The position numbers and the translations under genes are program-made. A model generated the notes under the pieces. That model ran no database searches and was not told the origin of the DNA. It saw only the letters and a program-made list of their open reading frames with translations. This document shows, piece after piece, positions 12,301 through 21,731 of a stretch of 64,000 bases of DNA. How positions within the stretch are numbered: position 1 is the first letter of the stretch; every line of letters begins with the position of its first letter. The stretch covers positions 5,659,842 to 5,723,841 of the forward strand of contig NC_051090.1 of assembly GCF_901709675.1 (NCBI RefSeq), given 5' to 3'. The stretch is from Syngnathus acus (taxonomy: Eukaryota; Chordata; Actinopteri; Syngnathiformes; Syngnathidae).

Positions 12301-13616
12301 TCATCTGTACTTTGGTGCCAACGTGTGTGTTTGTGATATGTGCAGACATGGACCAACTGGTCAAGTGCTCCCACGAGCGCTCCATCCACCTGTTCATCGA
12401 CTCGCTGCTCAACACGCAGCAGCAGAGCATGGCCTTCCGTTGCAACTCGCGCGAGGCTTTCAACAAGGGCCTGTGCCTCAGCTGCCGCAAGAACCGCTGC
12501 AACAAGATCGGCTATAACATCAACAAGATCCGCATGACGCGTAGTGCCACGATGTATCTCAAGACTCGGGAAATGATGCCATACAAAGGTAAAGGGAGTT
12601 TTTTATGCAAAGTCACCACTCACAGTTAGCTGAATTAATTCAGCAAAGCATTTCTCATTTTGTAAAAGTCAAATAAGTGCAAACTAAAATATGCGTATGT
12701 CTTTTTAGTTTTCCACTACCAAGTGAAGATACACCTGTTCAGCCAGGAAAGCCTGACTTTCAATCAACAGCCCATAAAGATTTCCCTGTATGGAACCCAC
12801 GGAGAGAAAGAAGACATCCCCTTTGTCCTGTACGTATGTTACACTCGGTTATGTCGACCACATCACCTTTGACCTTACCTAACCTCGCCTCCCCTATCTC
12901 GCAGGCCTATCATGAACGGCAACAGCACGCTGTCCTTCCTGATCACCACCGACGTGGACATCGGCAACTTGATGATCGTCAAGCTGCGCTGGGAGAAGGA
13001 CGCCATCATCAGCTGGTCGGACTGGTGGGGCAACAGCAAGTTTAACATCCGAAAGTTACGAATCAAGTCGGGGGAGACCCAGTCTAAGTAAGTCCCGTTT
13101 AAGTCCAAATATTATTGAGTCAAGACCAACAGAAATATATTGAACAAAAACTTTGGGATCTGAGGGTTTATTTATTAGCTTTAATTATTATGAATATTTT
13201 TATTGCAGGGTGATCTTCAGTGCAAAGGAAGGGGAGTTCACCGATCTGGTCAGAGGAGGAGAAGATGCCGTCTTTGTCAAGTCCAAAGAAGACAACAGGA
13301 GTCGTAAAGAGAAGCTGTAAGTTTTGATCATCGTGTTCTCTGAATGAAATGTTCTAAAGTCCTGTTTACACACGCACGAAGTATTGCACAAACCAATGTA
13401 CCACACAACATGTTCTTTCAACCGCAAACTTGTTGTGACCAACTGGAGAATCAATTGCGCATAAAATTCATTGACAAAATTCTCAATGGATGATTACCAA
13501 TGAATTGATTAGAATGCCAATCCTAAATCTGAAGTAAGAACATTTTGTCTTCTCTCTTCTGCAGGATGCACAAGTTGAAGATGCAGGGCAGTCTGTTTGG
13601 TCAGATTGATGCTTGA
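9319..13616 (+). CDS. Lipoprotein lipase-like protein (LPL2-type paralogue)
   Basis: Secreted triglyceride lipase of the LPL/LIPG/LIPC family. Exons: 9319-9421, 9990-10198, 10461-10640, 10794-10905, 11378-11620, 12346-12588, 12709-12829, 12905-13087, 13209-13316, 13565-13616; 517 aa, all GT-AG and in frame. The first exon gives a hydrophobic signal peptide ([15 protein letters not shown]). The catalytic triad is visible: Ser in [10 protein letters not shown], Asp in the GLDPAGP region, His in [10 protein letters not shown]. The lid between its two cysteines has 25 residues, three more than the 22 of human LPL as I recall it. The C-terminal PLAT domain keeps the Trp-rich lipid-binding loop WSDWW. 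A minimal furin-type site RMTR lies where human LPL has RAKR. The tail ends GSLFGQIDA. It is very close to mammalian LPL ([29 protein letters not shown]); teleosts have a second LPL of this type. The exact symbol is uncertain. Confidence 0.9.
9440..9453 (+). repeat. G homopolymer tract in intron 1 of the LPL2-type gene
   Basis: A run of 14 G starts 18 bases after the exon 1 splice donor. Tracts of this kind can form G-quadruplexes or cause assembly length errors. Confidence 0.9.
10305..10405. repeat. SINE-type repeat fragment in intron 2 of the LPL2-type gene
   Basis: ATCCATTTTCTATCATGCTTATCCTCA, quoted here only in parts (CCATTTTCTATC, CTTATCCTCATTACTGG, GAGGCTATTCCAGC), matches the reverse complement of the 3' part of the common teleost SINE-type family that ends in GGAT repeats. 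Confidence 0.55.
10995..11030 (+). repeat. Short interspersed block with CTCF-like core, copy 1
   Basis: ATTCAGTGATTCTCA is followed by TACCACTAGAGGAAGC. The same block occurs again at 39711-39746. It is intronic here (intron 4 of the LPL2-type gene). Confidence 0.4.
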
Positions 13617-14547
13617 AGATGCAGTTGAACACACACATACACACACACACGTCATCCTGCACCTCATCAAGCTGAACGTGCACAGCCAAAGAAGGACAAA
13701 ACTTGCATGGGAATTGGCAATCTTACCGTATGCAAAATGACTGTGGACCTTGAAAAAAAAAAATGTTACATGAGTGATGATGTGCTCACATTTTAAATTT
13801 GTACACGTTCTCTTCTCAATCATTTGTCTATGCTTTTACCGTTTGTCATTTATACACTTACTGTGCCTGTATGAGCTTTGATGATTTGAGGGATTCAGGG
13901 TGACCAGGCATAATTTAGGCACGTTTGTTGTGTTTGTCCTAAAAAATGCAAAAACCATCATTTTCTTTTGTCTCTTTGCCTAACTACTAACCGCCAACAA
14001 TCGACAGGGACCAAAGAGTTATTGACTATCTACTGAATCACATATAAATGACATTTAAAAAAAAAAAAGTTTGATATTTGGAATTCTGAATTGTATTCAT
14101 TTGATTCGTTTTGGTTATTGTATCACAGGTCACTTTAAAACATCCTTGTCTTCTTCCTTGCAGATTTTTTTTTTTTATTATTATGCTCAGTCTGAGATTG
14201 CAGCCTTACTTTCAAAGGCAACACATGTTACATGATTGCTGCAAATAAAAATAAACACGCAAGCCGCTGTAGTTTGTGATGGACCTTCCAGCACCGTAAC
14301 CATAATACATCTCAAGAATACACCATATTGTATTTATTGAATGTACATTTATATATTTGTATATTACGCTGTAATATATTTTGCCATGCTTTCGTTGTTT
14401 GTATTTTTATAAGAAGCCGTTCTGTGATTATTCTCTAATGTGCCAGCTATTTGAATGAGGGGTCAGACGGTTCTCCATTTCTGCTGTTGAGCCCATTTAT
14501 CAACCGATTTGCAGTGCACTGTATTAAGAAAGAGCCCGAGGTGGTTT

Positions 14548-14553
14548 AATAAA
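14548..14553 (+). promoter_or_regulatory. Polyadenylation signal of the LPL2-type gene
   Basis: AATAAA lies about 930 bases beyond the stop codon. Long A/T-rich 3'UTRs are usual for LPL genes. A closer AATAAA-like string near 14247 could serve as an alternative. Confidence 0.45.
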
Positions 14554-14599
14554 GATGAAAAATGACATATTCTGATTGCTGATGCTGCTTTTAGGGTAC

Positions 14600-16400
14600 A
14601 TGCTAAATTGTTTTTTTTGTTTTTTTAAACAATGATTCAAAAATTAAAATTATTTTCATTTACTCTAAGAGGGATATGGATTGTTTTAAGGAAAAATAGA
14701 GCCAGTTAAATATTTCACAGAAAGACTTGCATTTCATATTTCGCTACATATTAGCATTTGTATAGCATTTATTTAATTGATTTAGGTGTAGTAGTTGCTA
14801 GATGGTTTTTTTTAAAACAAAATACTCAGTGGAGAACATATTAATGACATATACCTATAAATATTTGTTTTTGTGTTTGCACTGCTCTTGTGCTGGATTC
14901 TGAGTACCTAATGTAGTGTCCAGTGAGAGTAGTCATTATAGTCATGGGTGTAACATTCCTAGAAATAACCAAAGCAGTTCAAGGAAATACGCAATATCAA
15001 ACCCAGGACATTTTGTTGTCTCCAACTTTGAATTTATTGCTGTTATTATTTCAACACTGTGGAAGCATTTTGTTTTTGAGATCCCTTTTTTTTTTTATCC
15101 ATTCCCAGGGTTGGGGAAAAGCGAGGGGGTGAGAACAGATTTCGAGGAATTTTTTTTTTTTATAAATTCACAGATGGATTCATGCAAGACAGCTGCAGCA
15201 ATATAATGTTTAATCCAGCAGAAAAGGTTTTGAAGGCACTCAGTGAAGAGATAGCCAACAGTCCCCTCCAAAAGTATTGGAACAGCAAGGTCAATTTCTT
15301 TGTATTTGTCACATACTGAAAACGTTTTGGTGTCAAAACACAAGTCCAGCTTTCATTTCATTTATTCGGGCTCCTCTGCTGTGAGCCAACACAGTTCAAT
15401 CTTTTCAACCATGACCTCATCGTCTTGTGTTGGCATCCAATGTCTATTATGAGTGCGCACTCGATGTGCAGCTGGCACTCTGGTTTTTCTAGTGGGCAAT
15501 GTGTTCTGTACTTTTGGTACTTTTGAGACAGATAAAACTGGGGCAGTATGTCACCACACCATCAAAAGAAATCCCAGTTTCTGGATTTTGACAATTGGCA
15601 ACAACATGCCTGGGGTGTTTGCACAAACATTTGATATTGAAATCATATGTAATTTTTTGAGGATTATTTAACATCAGAGTCAAACCGCTTTTTTTGCATT
15701 ATGTTGCATGGCAACAGCAGGAGCTATAAGGATAAAGGGGCCCCTTGTGTTTAGCCTCACAGTCGGTGTCCTGGAATGTCAATTGGGCCATAGGTGACTG
15801 CTGACACAATAGTATCTCCTTAGCATGCCACAACTTTAATTAACCTCACATTGTAAGAGAGAAACTAATTCCGACCACTGCATAGCGTGTTTGTTTTCCA
15901 AAAATGAGGCAATCAATGCAGTTTGGAAAAGACTCAGAAGAAAATGGAAGGTGATTGAGTTTGCTTATCTCTTCTGGATCTATTGCTTCCAATAAAATGT
16001 GTCTTTATTACTTTGAAACCAAGCCTTTAGATTAAATGCGTTCCAATTGGTCAAGTGAGCATAGTGATTTCCTGAGATAATACTACAGCATTTTTATGAA
16101 TTATGAATACTATGAAATCCTGTTAATCCTTTTTAGTCACGTATGTAACAAGCAAATGAGAATTATTTTCAATCCCTCAAAGTAAAATAGAATAACATAA
16201 CATTAAAGTTAAGAGATAGTTAGATAGATGCCATAAAAAAATCTATTTCAAGGGAAATACAGGACTACGGTGGCCGAGAAGTACTGTCTGCGTTGCGAAC
16301 GCTTTTAGTGTGTTCCCTCAGGTGTTAAACAAAGTCTGAGTTTGTCATCATGTTGCCGACTGGGCTTTTAATGCACTCCCACTCCAGTGTAATGATTGAC
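14600..16400. other. Intergenic region between the two lipase genes
   Basis: A/T-rich DNA with no coding region I can support. It carries a Tc1-like transposon end around 15.25-15.37 kb. The few open frames of 60-96 codons have no recognisable motif. Confidence 0.5.
15255..15365 (+). mobile_element. Remnant of a Tc1/mariner-like transposon end
   Basis: The text CAGTCCCCTCCAAAAGTATT and then GGAACAGCAAGG is the terminal sequence I associate with a widespread fish Tc1-like element. No transposase frame and no matching inverted end were found nearby, so this is a fragment or solo end. Confidence 0.5.
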
Positions 16401-16445
16401 TTTACAACAACGGTATGTTTCCATTCTCCGCCCTGAGTTTGACAG

Positions 16446-16474
16446 CCAATGGGGCGGCTCAGGTTCTATTTAAG
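16446..16474 (+). promoter_or_regulatory. Core promoter of lpl: CCAAT box, GC box and TATA-like element
   Basis: CCAAT (16446-16450) is followed directly by GGGGCGG (GC box) and 16 bases later by TATTTAAG (16467-16474), a good TATA variant. Transcription should start near 16500, giving a 5'UTR of about 155 bases. No octamer like that of the neighbouring lipase gene is seen. Confidence 0.5.
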
Positions 16475-16654
16475 ACTCAGACTCGGTTCAAGGTGGTTCA
16501 CATGCCTGCGCACTGCGCGCAACACGACGCACAAAACGGGATTATTCCATTAGCAAACAAAAGAAAAATTACAAAACAAAATCCTAGGATTTATTAAAGC
16601 TTCTGCATCTTTTGACGCGGTTGAAGACACTTTCTGAACAAAGCTGTCAAAGCA

Positions 16655-19600
16655 ATGAAAGCCTGGAGAGTTGGCTTTCTTTGCTTAGTGGTCTTGAACG
16701 CAGCAGTTCGTTATGTGACTTCTTTGGAGCAAGAACTGGCCGATTCTATTTTGGGTGAGTTGCCAAAAAAGACCCCCCCCCCCCTCTGTAGTCTACATTT
16801 ACGTATGAAAAGTTATAGTGACGTAGTTTGAGCTCCAACAATTGATATGCTAACTTAATAGACATGTATGTGATACGTTTGGGGTCATTCGAGAGCAAAA
16901 AAGTGTGGAAACGTTAAAGCGACAATGAATGGGGATGCGTTCAGTGTACCGTGAATTGTGTAGGAATTTAAATAATTACAGTTTTCTGTATTTGCAACCT
17001 CATAAATATGAGGGTCCTCAACACACACACACACTGTTGAGTCAGCTAACTCCTCAGAAACTTTTAGAAGCCGCTTCTGGTTTCCATGGAGAGCAGTCTG
17101 ACAGCATGAAGTCGAGTCTTAAGGGGCCACAAGGGGCGAGCCTCTCCAGCCAGAACATTAGCTCATCCACCCGAAAAACAAACACTTAATGCAAAACTTT
17201 CCTCTCCACTCAGGTAAATTTCTGGATCCCGTCAAAGACTTGTCTGAGCAGAAGTATGACGCCAATGAAACGGTGGCCAGATTCTCCCTACGCAGACCCT
17301 CCCACCCAGAAGATGACCTGTGCTACATCCTACCCGGCCGAGCTGACTCGCTGGCGGCCTGTGCCTTCAACAGCACCGCCAAAACCTTCCTCATCATCCA
17401 CGGGTGGACGGTAAGACACTTCACACGCTTCCACGAGTCGGGACTTGTCCCGATTGTAAATTTGCTCAGGGCAGATCGACAAAAAGTATGCGGCTACCCA
17501 ATATGCTAATCTGCCGGTGCCGAAGCATAACAAACTGTTTTAAACTCAATGAATAATGGTGTTTATTAATCAAGATTTTTCATTTTTTCCATCATTACCT
17601 TCCCTAGTTGAGCGGCATGTTTGAAAGCTGGGTGGCTAAGTTGGTGTCGGCGCTGTACGAGCGAGAGCAGCTGGCCAACGTCATCGTGGTGGACTGGCTC
17701 AGTACGGCCCAGAACCACTACGTGGTCGCGGCCCAGAACACCAAGGCGGTGGGGCAGGAGGTGGCACGCTTCATTGACTGGATTGAGGTCAGCGGGAGCA
17801 TCTATTCATCCATCCATTTTCTATAACACGCGTCCTCATTAGGGGCGCGGGGGGCGTAACGTTGAGCTATTATTGAATAACGGAATAAAACAAACATTTG
17901 TTTTCATTCTGGGCATTTTACAGGAAACCACCAATATTCCGCTTGACAACTTGCATCTGATTGGCTACAGCCTCGGTGCTCATGTGGCAGGCTTTGCGGG
18001 GAGCCATGCGACCAATAAAGTTGGAAGAATAACAGGTAAAAGAACATTGTGTACCACCAACGCGTCAAAGTCACTTCTGACACACCCCCATCTTCGTCTG
18101 CAGGTTTGGACCCGGCCGGGCCTGACTTTGAGGGCGAGCACGCCCACAGGCGCCTCTCCCCGGATGACGCCGGCTTCGTGGACGTCCTCCACACCTTCAC
18201 CCGAGGCTCTTTGGGTCTCAGTATCGGCATCCAGCAGCCTGTGGGCCACGTGGACATCTACCCAAATGGAGGCAGCTTCCAGCCGGGCTGCAACTTAAGA
18301 GGCGCTCTGGAGAAGATTGCCAAATTTGGGATATTTGGTATGAAATATTATTTCCAAGTATGAACAAACTCAATCAGTAAACATTTTTTGAATACAGTAG
18401 TCCCTTACATATTTCGATGTTGATATTTATTACATATTGTTGGTGTCCAACATCACATGTGCGCTATTAGTCCAAACTAAAACAATCCAGCAGCTTGCTA
18501 GTTACTAATCGGTCTTAGTCAACATTGTTACTGCGGCTCACACAATGACCCCATTCACAGAAGGCTGAACAGAAGCAGAGGGGCCCGAACGTGGCTAAAA
18601 TGAGTCTTTGTCCAAATTGCCGCTCTTGATCTTCTTGGCTTGAGATTTAGTTTGCTCAATGAATTTTTCGACGTGCTATTCTTTCTGCAGCCATCACCGA
18701 TGCGGTCAAGTGCGAGCACGAGCGCTCCATCCACCTCTTCATTGACTCGCTGCTGAACGAGGAGGAGGCGGCCAAGGCCTACCGTTGCAGCAGTAACGAC
18801 AGGTTCGACCGGGGAATGTGCCTCAACTGCCGCAAAAACCGCTGCAACACGGTGGGCTACGACATCAGCAAGGTCCGCAAGGTGCGCAACGTACAGTTGT
18901 ACACCAAGACCAGAGCCACCATGCCCTACAGAGGTGAGCGCTTTGCAAAAAATATTAAAGCTATCACAACAATCAAAACCAAACAACACTTACTTTGTAA
19001 ATGATGTAATTGTTTTTGTTTTTGTATCAAAAGTACTTGTATTGGACTGGTGTCTTATTTATATGACTCCTTGTCCAGTTTATCACTACCAGCTGAAGAT
19101 CCACTTTTCCAGTAAAGTGAACCGCTCAGAGATGGAGCCCTCACTGACCGTCTCGCTGTTCGGAACCAAAGGAGAGGTGGACGACCTGCAGCTTAAATTG
19201 TGAGTGTGATGTAAATTCATGGTTGAACGTTTATGACCTACTTGGGTAAACACCAACAGCTCACTCAACGGTTCCGTCTGACAGGAAGGAGAAAATATCA
19301 GCAAATAGGATGCATTCCTTCCTACTGGTGACCGAGAAGGACATCGGTGAGCTGTTGATGTTGACGTTCAAGTGGGAGGAGTCAAACGGCTGGTCGGCTT
19401 CCAGTATGTTGAAGATGGTTTCCTCCTGGTGGTCCGGCCACTCCGACGGCGCCGACATGGAGGTGCATAAAATTCGCATTCGGGCTGGAGAGACGCAGCA
19501 AAAGTAAGTTTCTAGAAGTTTGGGATATTCTACTTTTGCAGAATGCATGATGACTAACTACAATATGTTCTCCAGGGTTGTATTTTGCATCAAAGATCCC

Positions 19601-19791
19601 GATTCTACCAACTTAACGCAAGAGCTTACCTTTGTCAAATGTAAGGACTCGTGGCGAGCGAATCCAAAACGCACATCCAAAAGGTAAATCAACTTTTCTC
19701 ACCTGCTTTTACCTCCACAAAATAATCACAATGTCAAGGATTGGACAATAAAAACATCTTTATCTGTAGAATCACCTTGGAGGCTCACTGA
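16655..19791 (+). CDS. lpl: Lipoprotein lipase
   Basis: Secreted lipase that hydrolyses triglycerides of circulating lipoproteins at the capillary wall. Exons: 16655-16754, 17214-17410, 17608-17787, 17924-18035, 18104-18337, 18691-18933, 19079-19199, 19285-19503, 19576-19683, 19770-19791; 511 aa. The signal peptide is hydrophobic ([13 protein letters not shown]). Catalytic Ser is in [10 protein letters not shown], Asp in GLDPAGP, His in [10 protein letters not shown]. The lid has 22 residues between cysteines, as in mammals. The PLAT domain carries a longer Trp loop ([10 protein letters not shown] to SSWWSG) than mammalian LPL, which I recall as typical of classical teleost LPL. A minimal dibasic site RKVR sits at the furin-site position. 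The last junction is a choice: splicing to 19770 ends the protein TSKRITLEAH; reading through the donor stops at TAA 19685-19687 (505 aa). Confidence 0.92.
16773..16784 (+). repeat. C homopolymer tract in intron 1 of lpl
   Basis: A run of about 12 C starts 18 bases after the exon 1 donor. It mirrors the G tract at the same place in the paralogous gene. Confidence 0.85.
17795..17860. repeat. SINE-type repeat fragment in intron 3 of lpl
   Basis: CATCCATCCATTTTCTATA followed by CGTCCTCATTAGGGGCG is the reverse complement of the 3' end of the teleost SINE-type family found elsewhere in the window. Confidence 0.55.
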
Positions 19792-20645
19792 CCCTGCAGA
19801 GAAAACAACCTTCACTACCCCGTGCGTCCTTTTGCACTTAGTCAATAATTTATTTGATGTCTCGTAACAAAAAAAAGCCTCTCACTGACTTGTATATAGC
19901 AGTATATCCTTTTTTTTTTTTTTTTAAACATCAGATATGTTAATATTGTAAACTGTTAGTTTGGTTTTATGAGTAATTAATCAATGTATCATTAGTGCCG
20001 AAAGAGATAGACTGATGTTACCTTCCCAAAGAGACAGGGGTGTTTTTTTTATTTTATTTTATTTTTTTTGTAATTGTTATCAAGGTGTTCTACGCAATAG
20101 CGTCTCGATGTACTGTACAACATGTACTGTATTTAACCTAACAAAGCATTCACCACTGTGGCCCTGCATGTGACTGCAGGACTGGATCAGTGTGCCTTAA
20201 GCCCAACAAAGCGCTTTGTTGTCGTGTGTGCATTTTATAGGTGCTTTATTTTTGTTATGACTGCAAAGAGATGTTACTATACTGTCTTTCTACTCAGTTA
20301 CAATGAAATATTACTCGGCTGGTACCTCAACAAACACCTGATGTTGTTTTAATGTTTTTTTTTAATGCAGTATAATAATGCTTGGTAATATTACATTATT
20401 TGTGTGTGACCACAAGAGATCGGTACGGTAATCATTGTGACTTTATTTCCCATCTCAAAAACACGTGCACATATTCTGTTTTTGCACTGACTGCATGGGT
20501 GGGGCATTTTTAAACCATGTACAGGCGGGATTTGATGTAAATAAGCGCTAATTGACTTGTCTTGACTTGTAAAAAGCACTGGCTTGGGTTTTATCTGTTG
20601 TCCTTGTACATAATGTAAATACGTGGTGTTATAATGTGTATATTT

Positions 20646-20651
20646 AATAAA
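20646..20651 (+). promoter_or_regulatory. Polyadenylation signal of lpl
   Basis: AATAAA about 860 bases downstream of the coding end, within A/T-rich 3'UTR-like DNA and before the convergent ADAM10-like gene. Confidence 0.5.
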
Positions 20652-20699
20652 CAACACATGAGAGGTCATCTTGTCCTCATGTTTTTTTGATAAAGAAGT

Positions 20700-21731
20700 G
20701 GGAATTGTTGTTAATTTACTTTAAAATAATCTTGTCCTTGCACAGGTTTTCAGTAATTATCTTTAAGTTTATTTGAAAAATAAATCAACTCATTTTCTAG
20801 GTACTCTTGTAGATGTACTTTTCAAGGACAGTATATTCATTTTTATAAACATTTCGGGGTCATATGAGGTGAAGAATTTGGGCCAAAGGACATGACAGTG
20901 CCAGTGTTGTACCAGTATAAGCAATGTGATGGAAACGTGGACTCCCATCAGAGCGAAGCATTAGCACTCTGGTTCAAAGACAATAACAACACGGTGATGG
21001 AATGGAGGGAAAGTTCGCTTGGACTTTTCTGGGCTCTCTAAAATGGCCACCCGCATATGTTGGGTATGCAAAGGCCCTTGCAGTTGTCAGCTTTTTTTCC
21101 ATAACACATGCTGTAACATGAGAAGGCAATTCACATTGTCATGTATTGCCATAATATAGCCAAGAAAAACAACACTGATGACCTAAAGTTAGTGTGAAGA
21201 TGGAATAATTTATGGCCTATGACAGCATTTTGAATTGAATTTTTTATTATCTGTGATAGGCTAGTTAGCTCTGAAAAGCTTATGTACAATTGATTGCTTT
21301 GGGCTCCACCCACTGACCCGCGAGTCTCTCACTTGTCCTCCTCCGTCCTCGCCTGTCTGATGATTTCTTCCATTTCAGGTATATTGTATATAAGTGTTGA
21401 ATAATGAAGAACATGACAAATTCATATATGTACGTATGATTTTTGAGTGCTTTGAGCCGAATATAATCACGTGTTTGGAGATGCTAGCAAAAACTATCGC
21501 TAAGCTAACGTTAGCTTCTGACTGGCTAGCGGGTTGTGTTTATATGTAAATAAATGACAAATGTCAGTTAATTCATTTAAATGCCATTTTAATATTTCAA
21601 CTATTCAGTATTTTATGGTGTAACAAAAGCAGCGTCTCCAAGGAAGTTTCTTGAAATGGAATTCTAGACATTTCGTGACATGAAATGCCAGATAAATTAA
21701 TGAAATTTGTTTGATACATCTTCAGGTTGAG
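20700..21731. other. Convergent intergenic region between lpl and the ADAM10-like gene
   Basis: The 3' ends of lpl (plus) and the ADAM10-like gene (minus) face each other here. A TTTATT at 21243-21248 reads as AATAAA on the minus strand and is the likely polyadenylation signal of the ADAM10-like gene. Nothing else was recognised. Confidence 0.45.
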
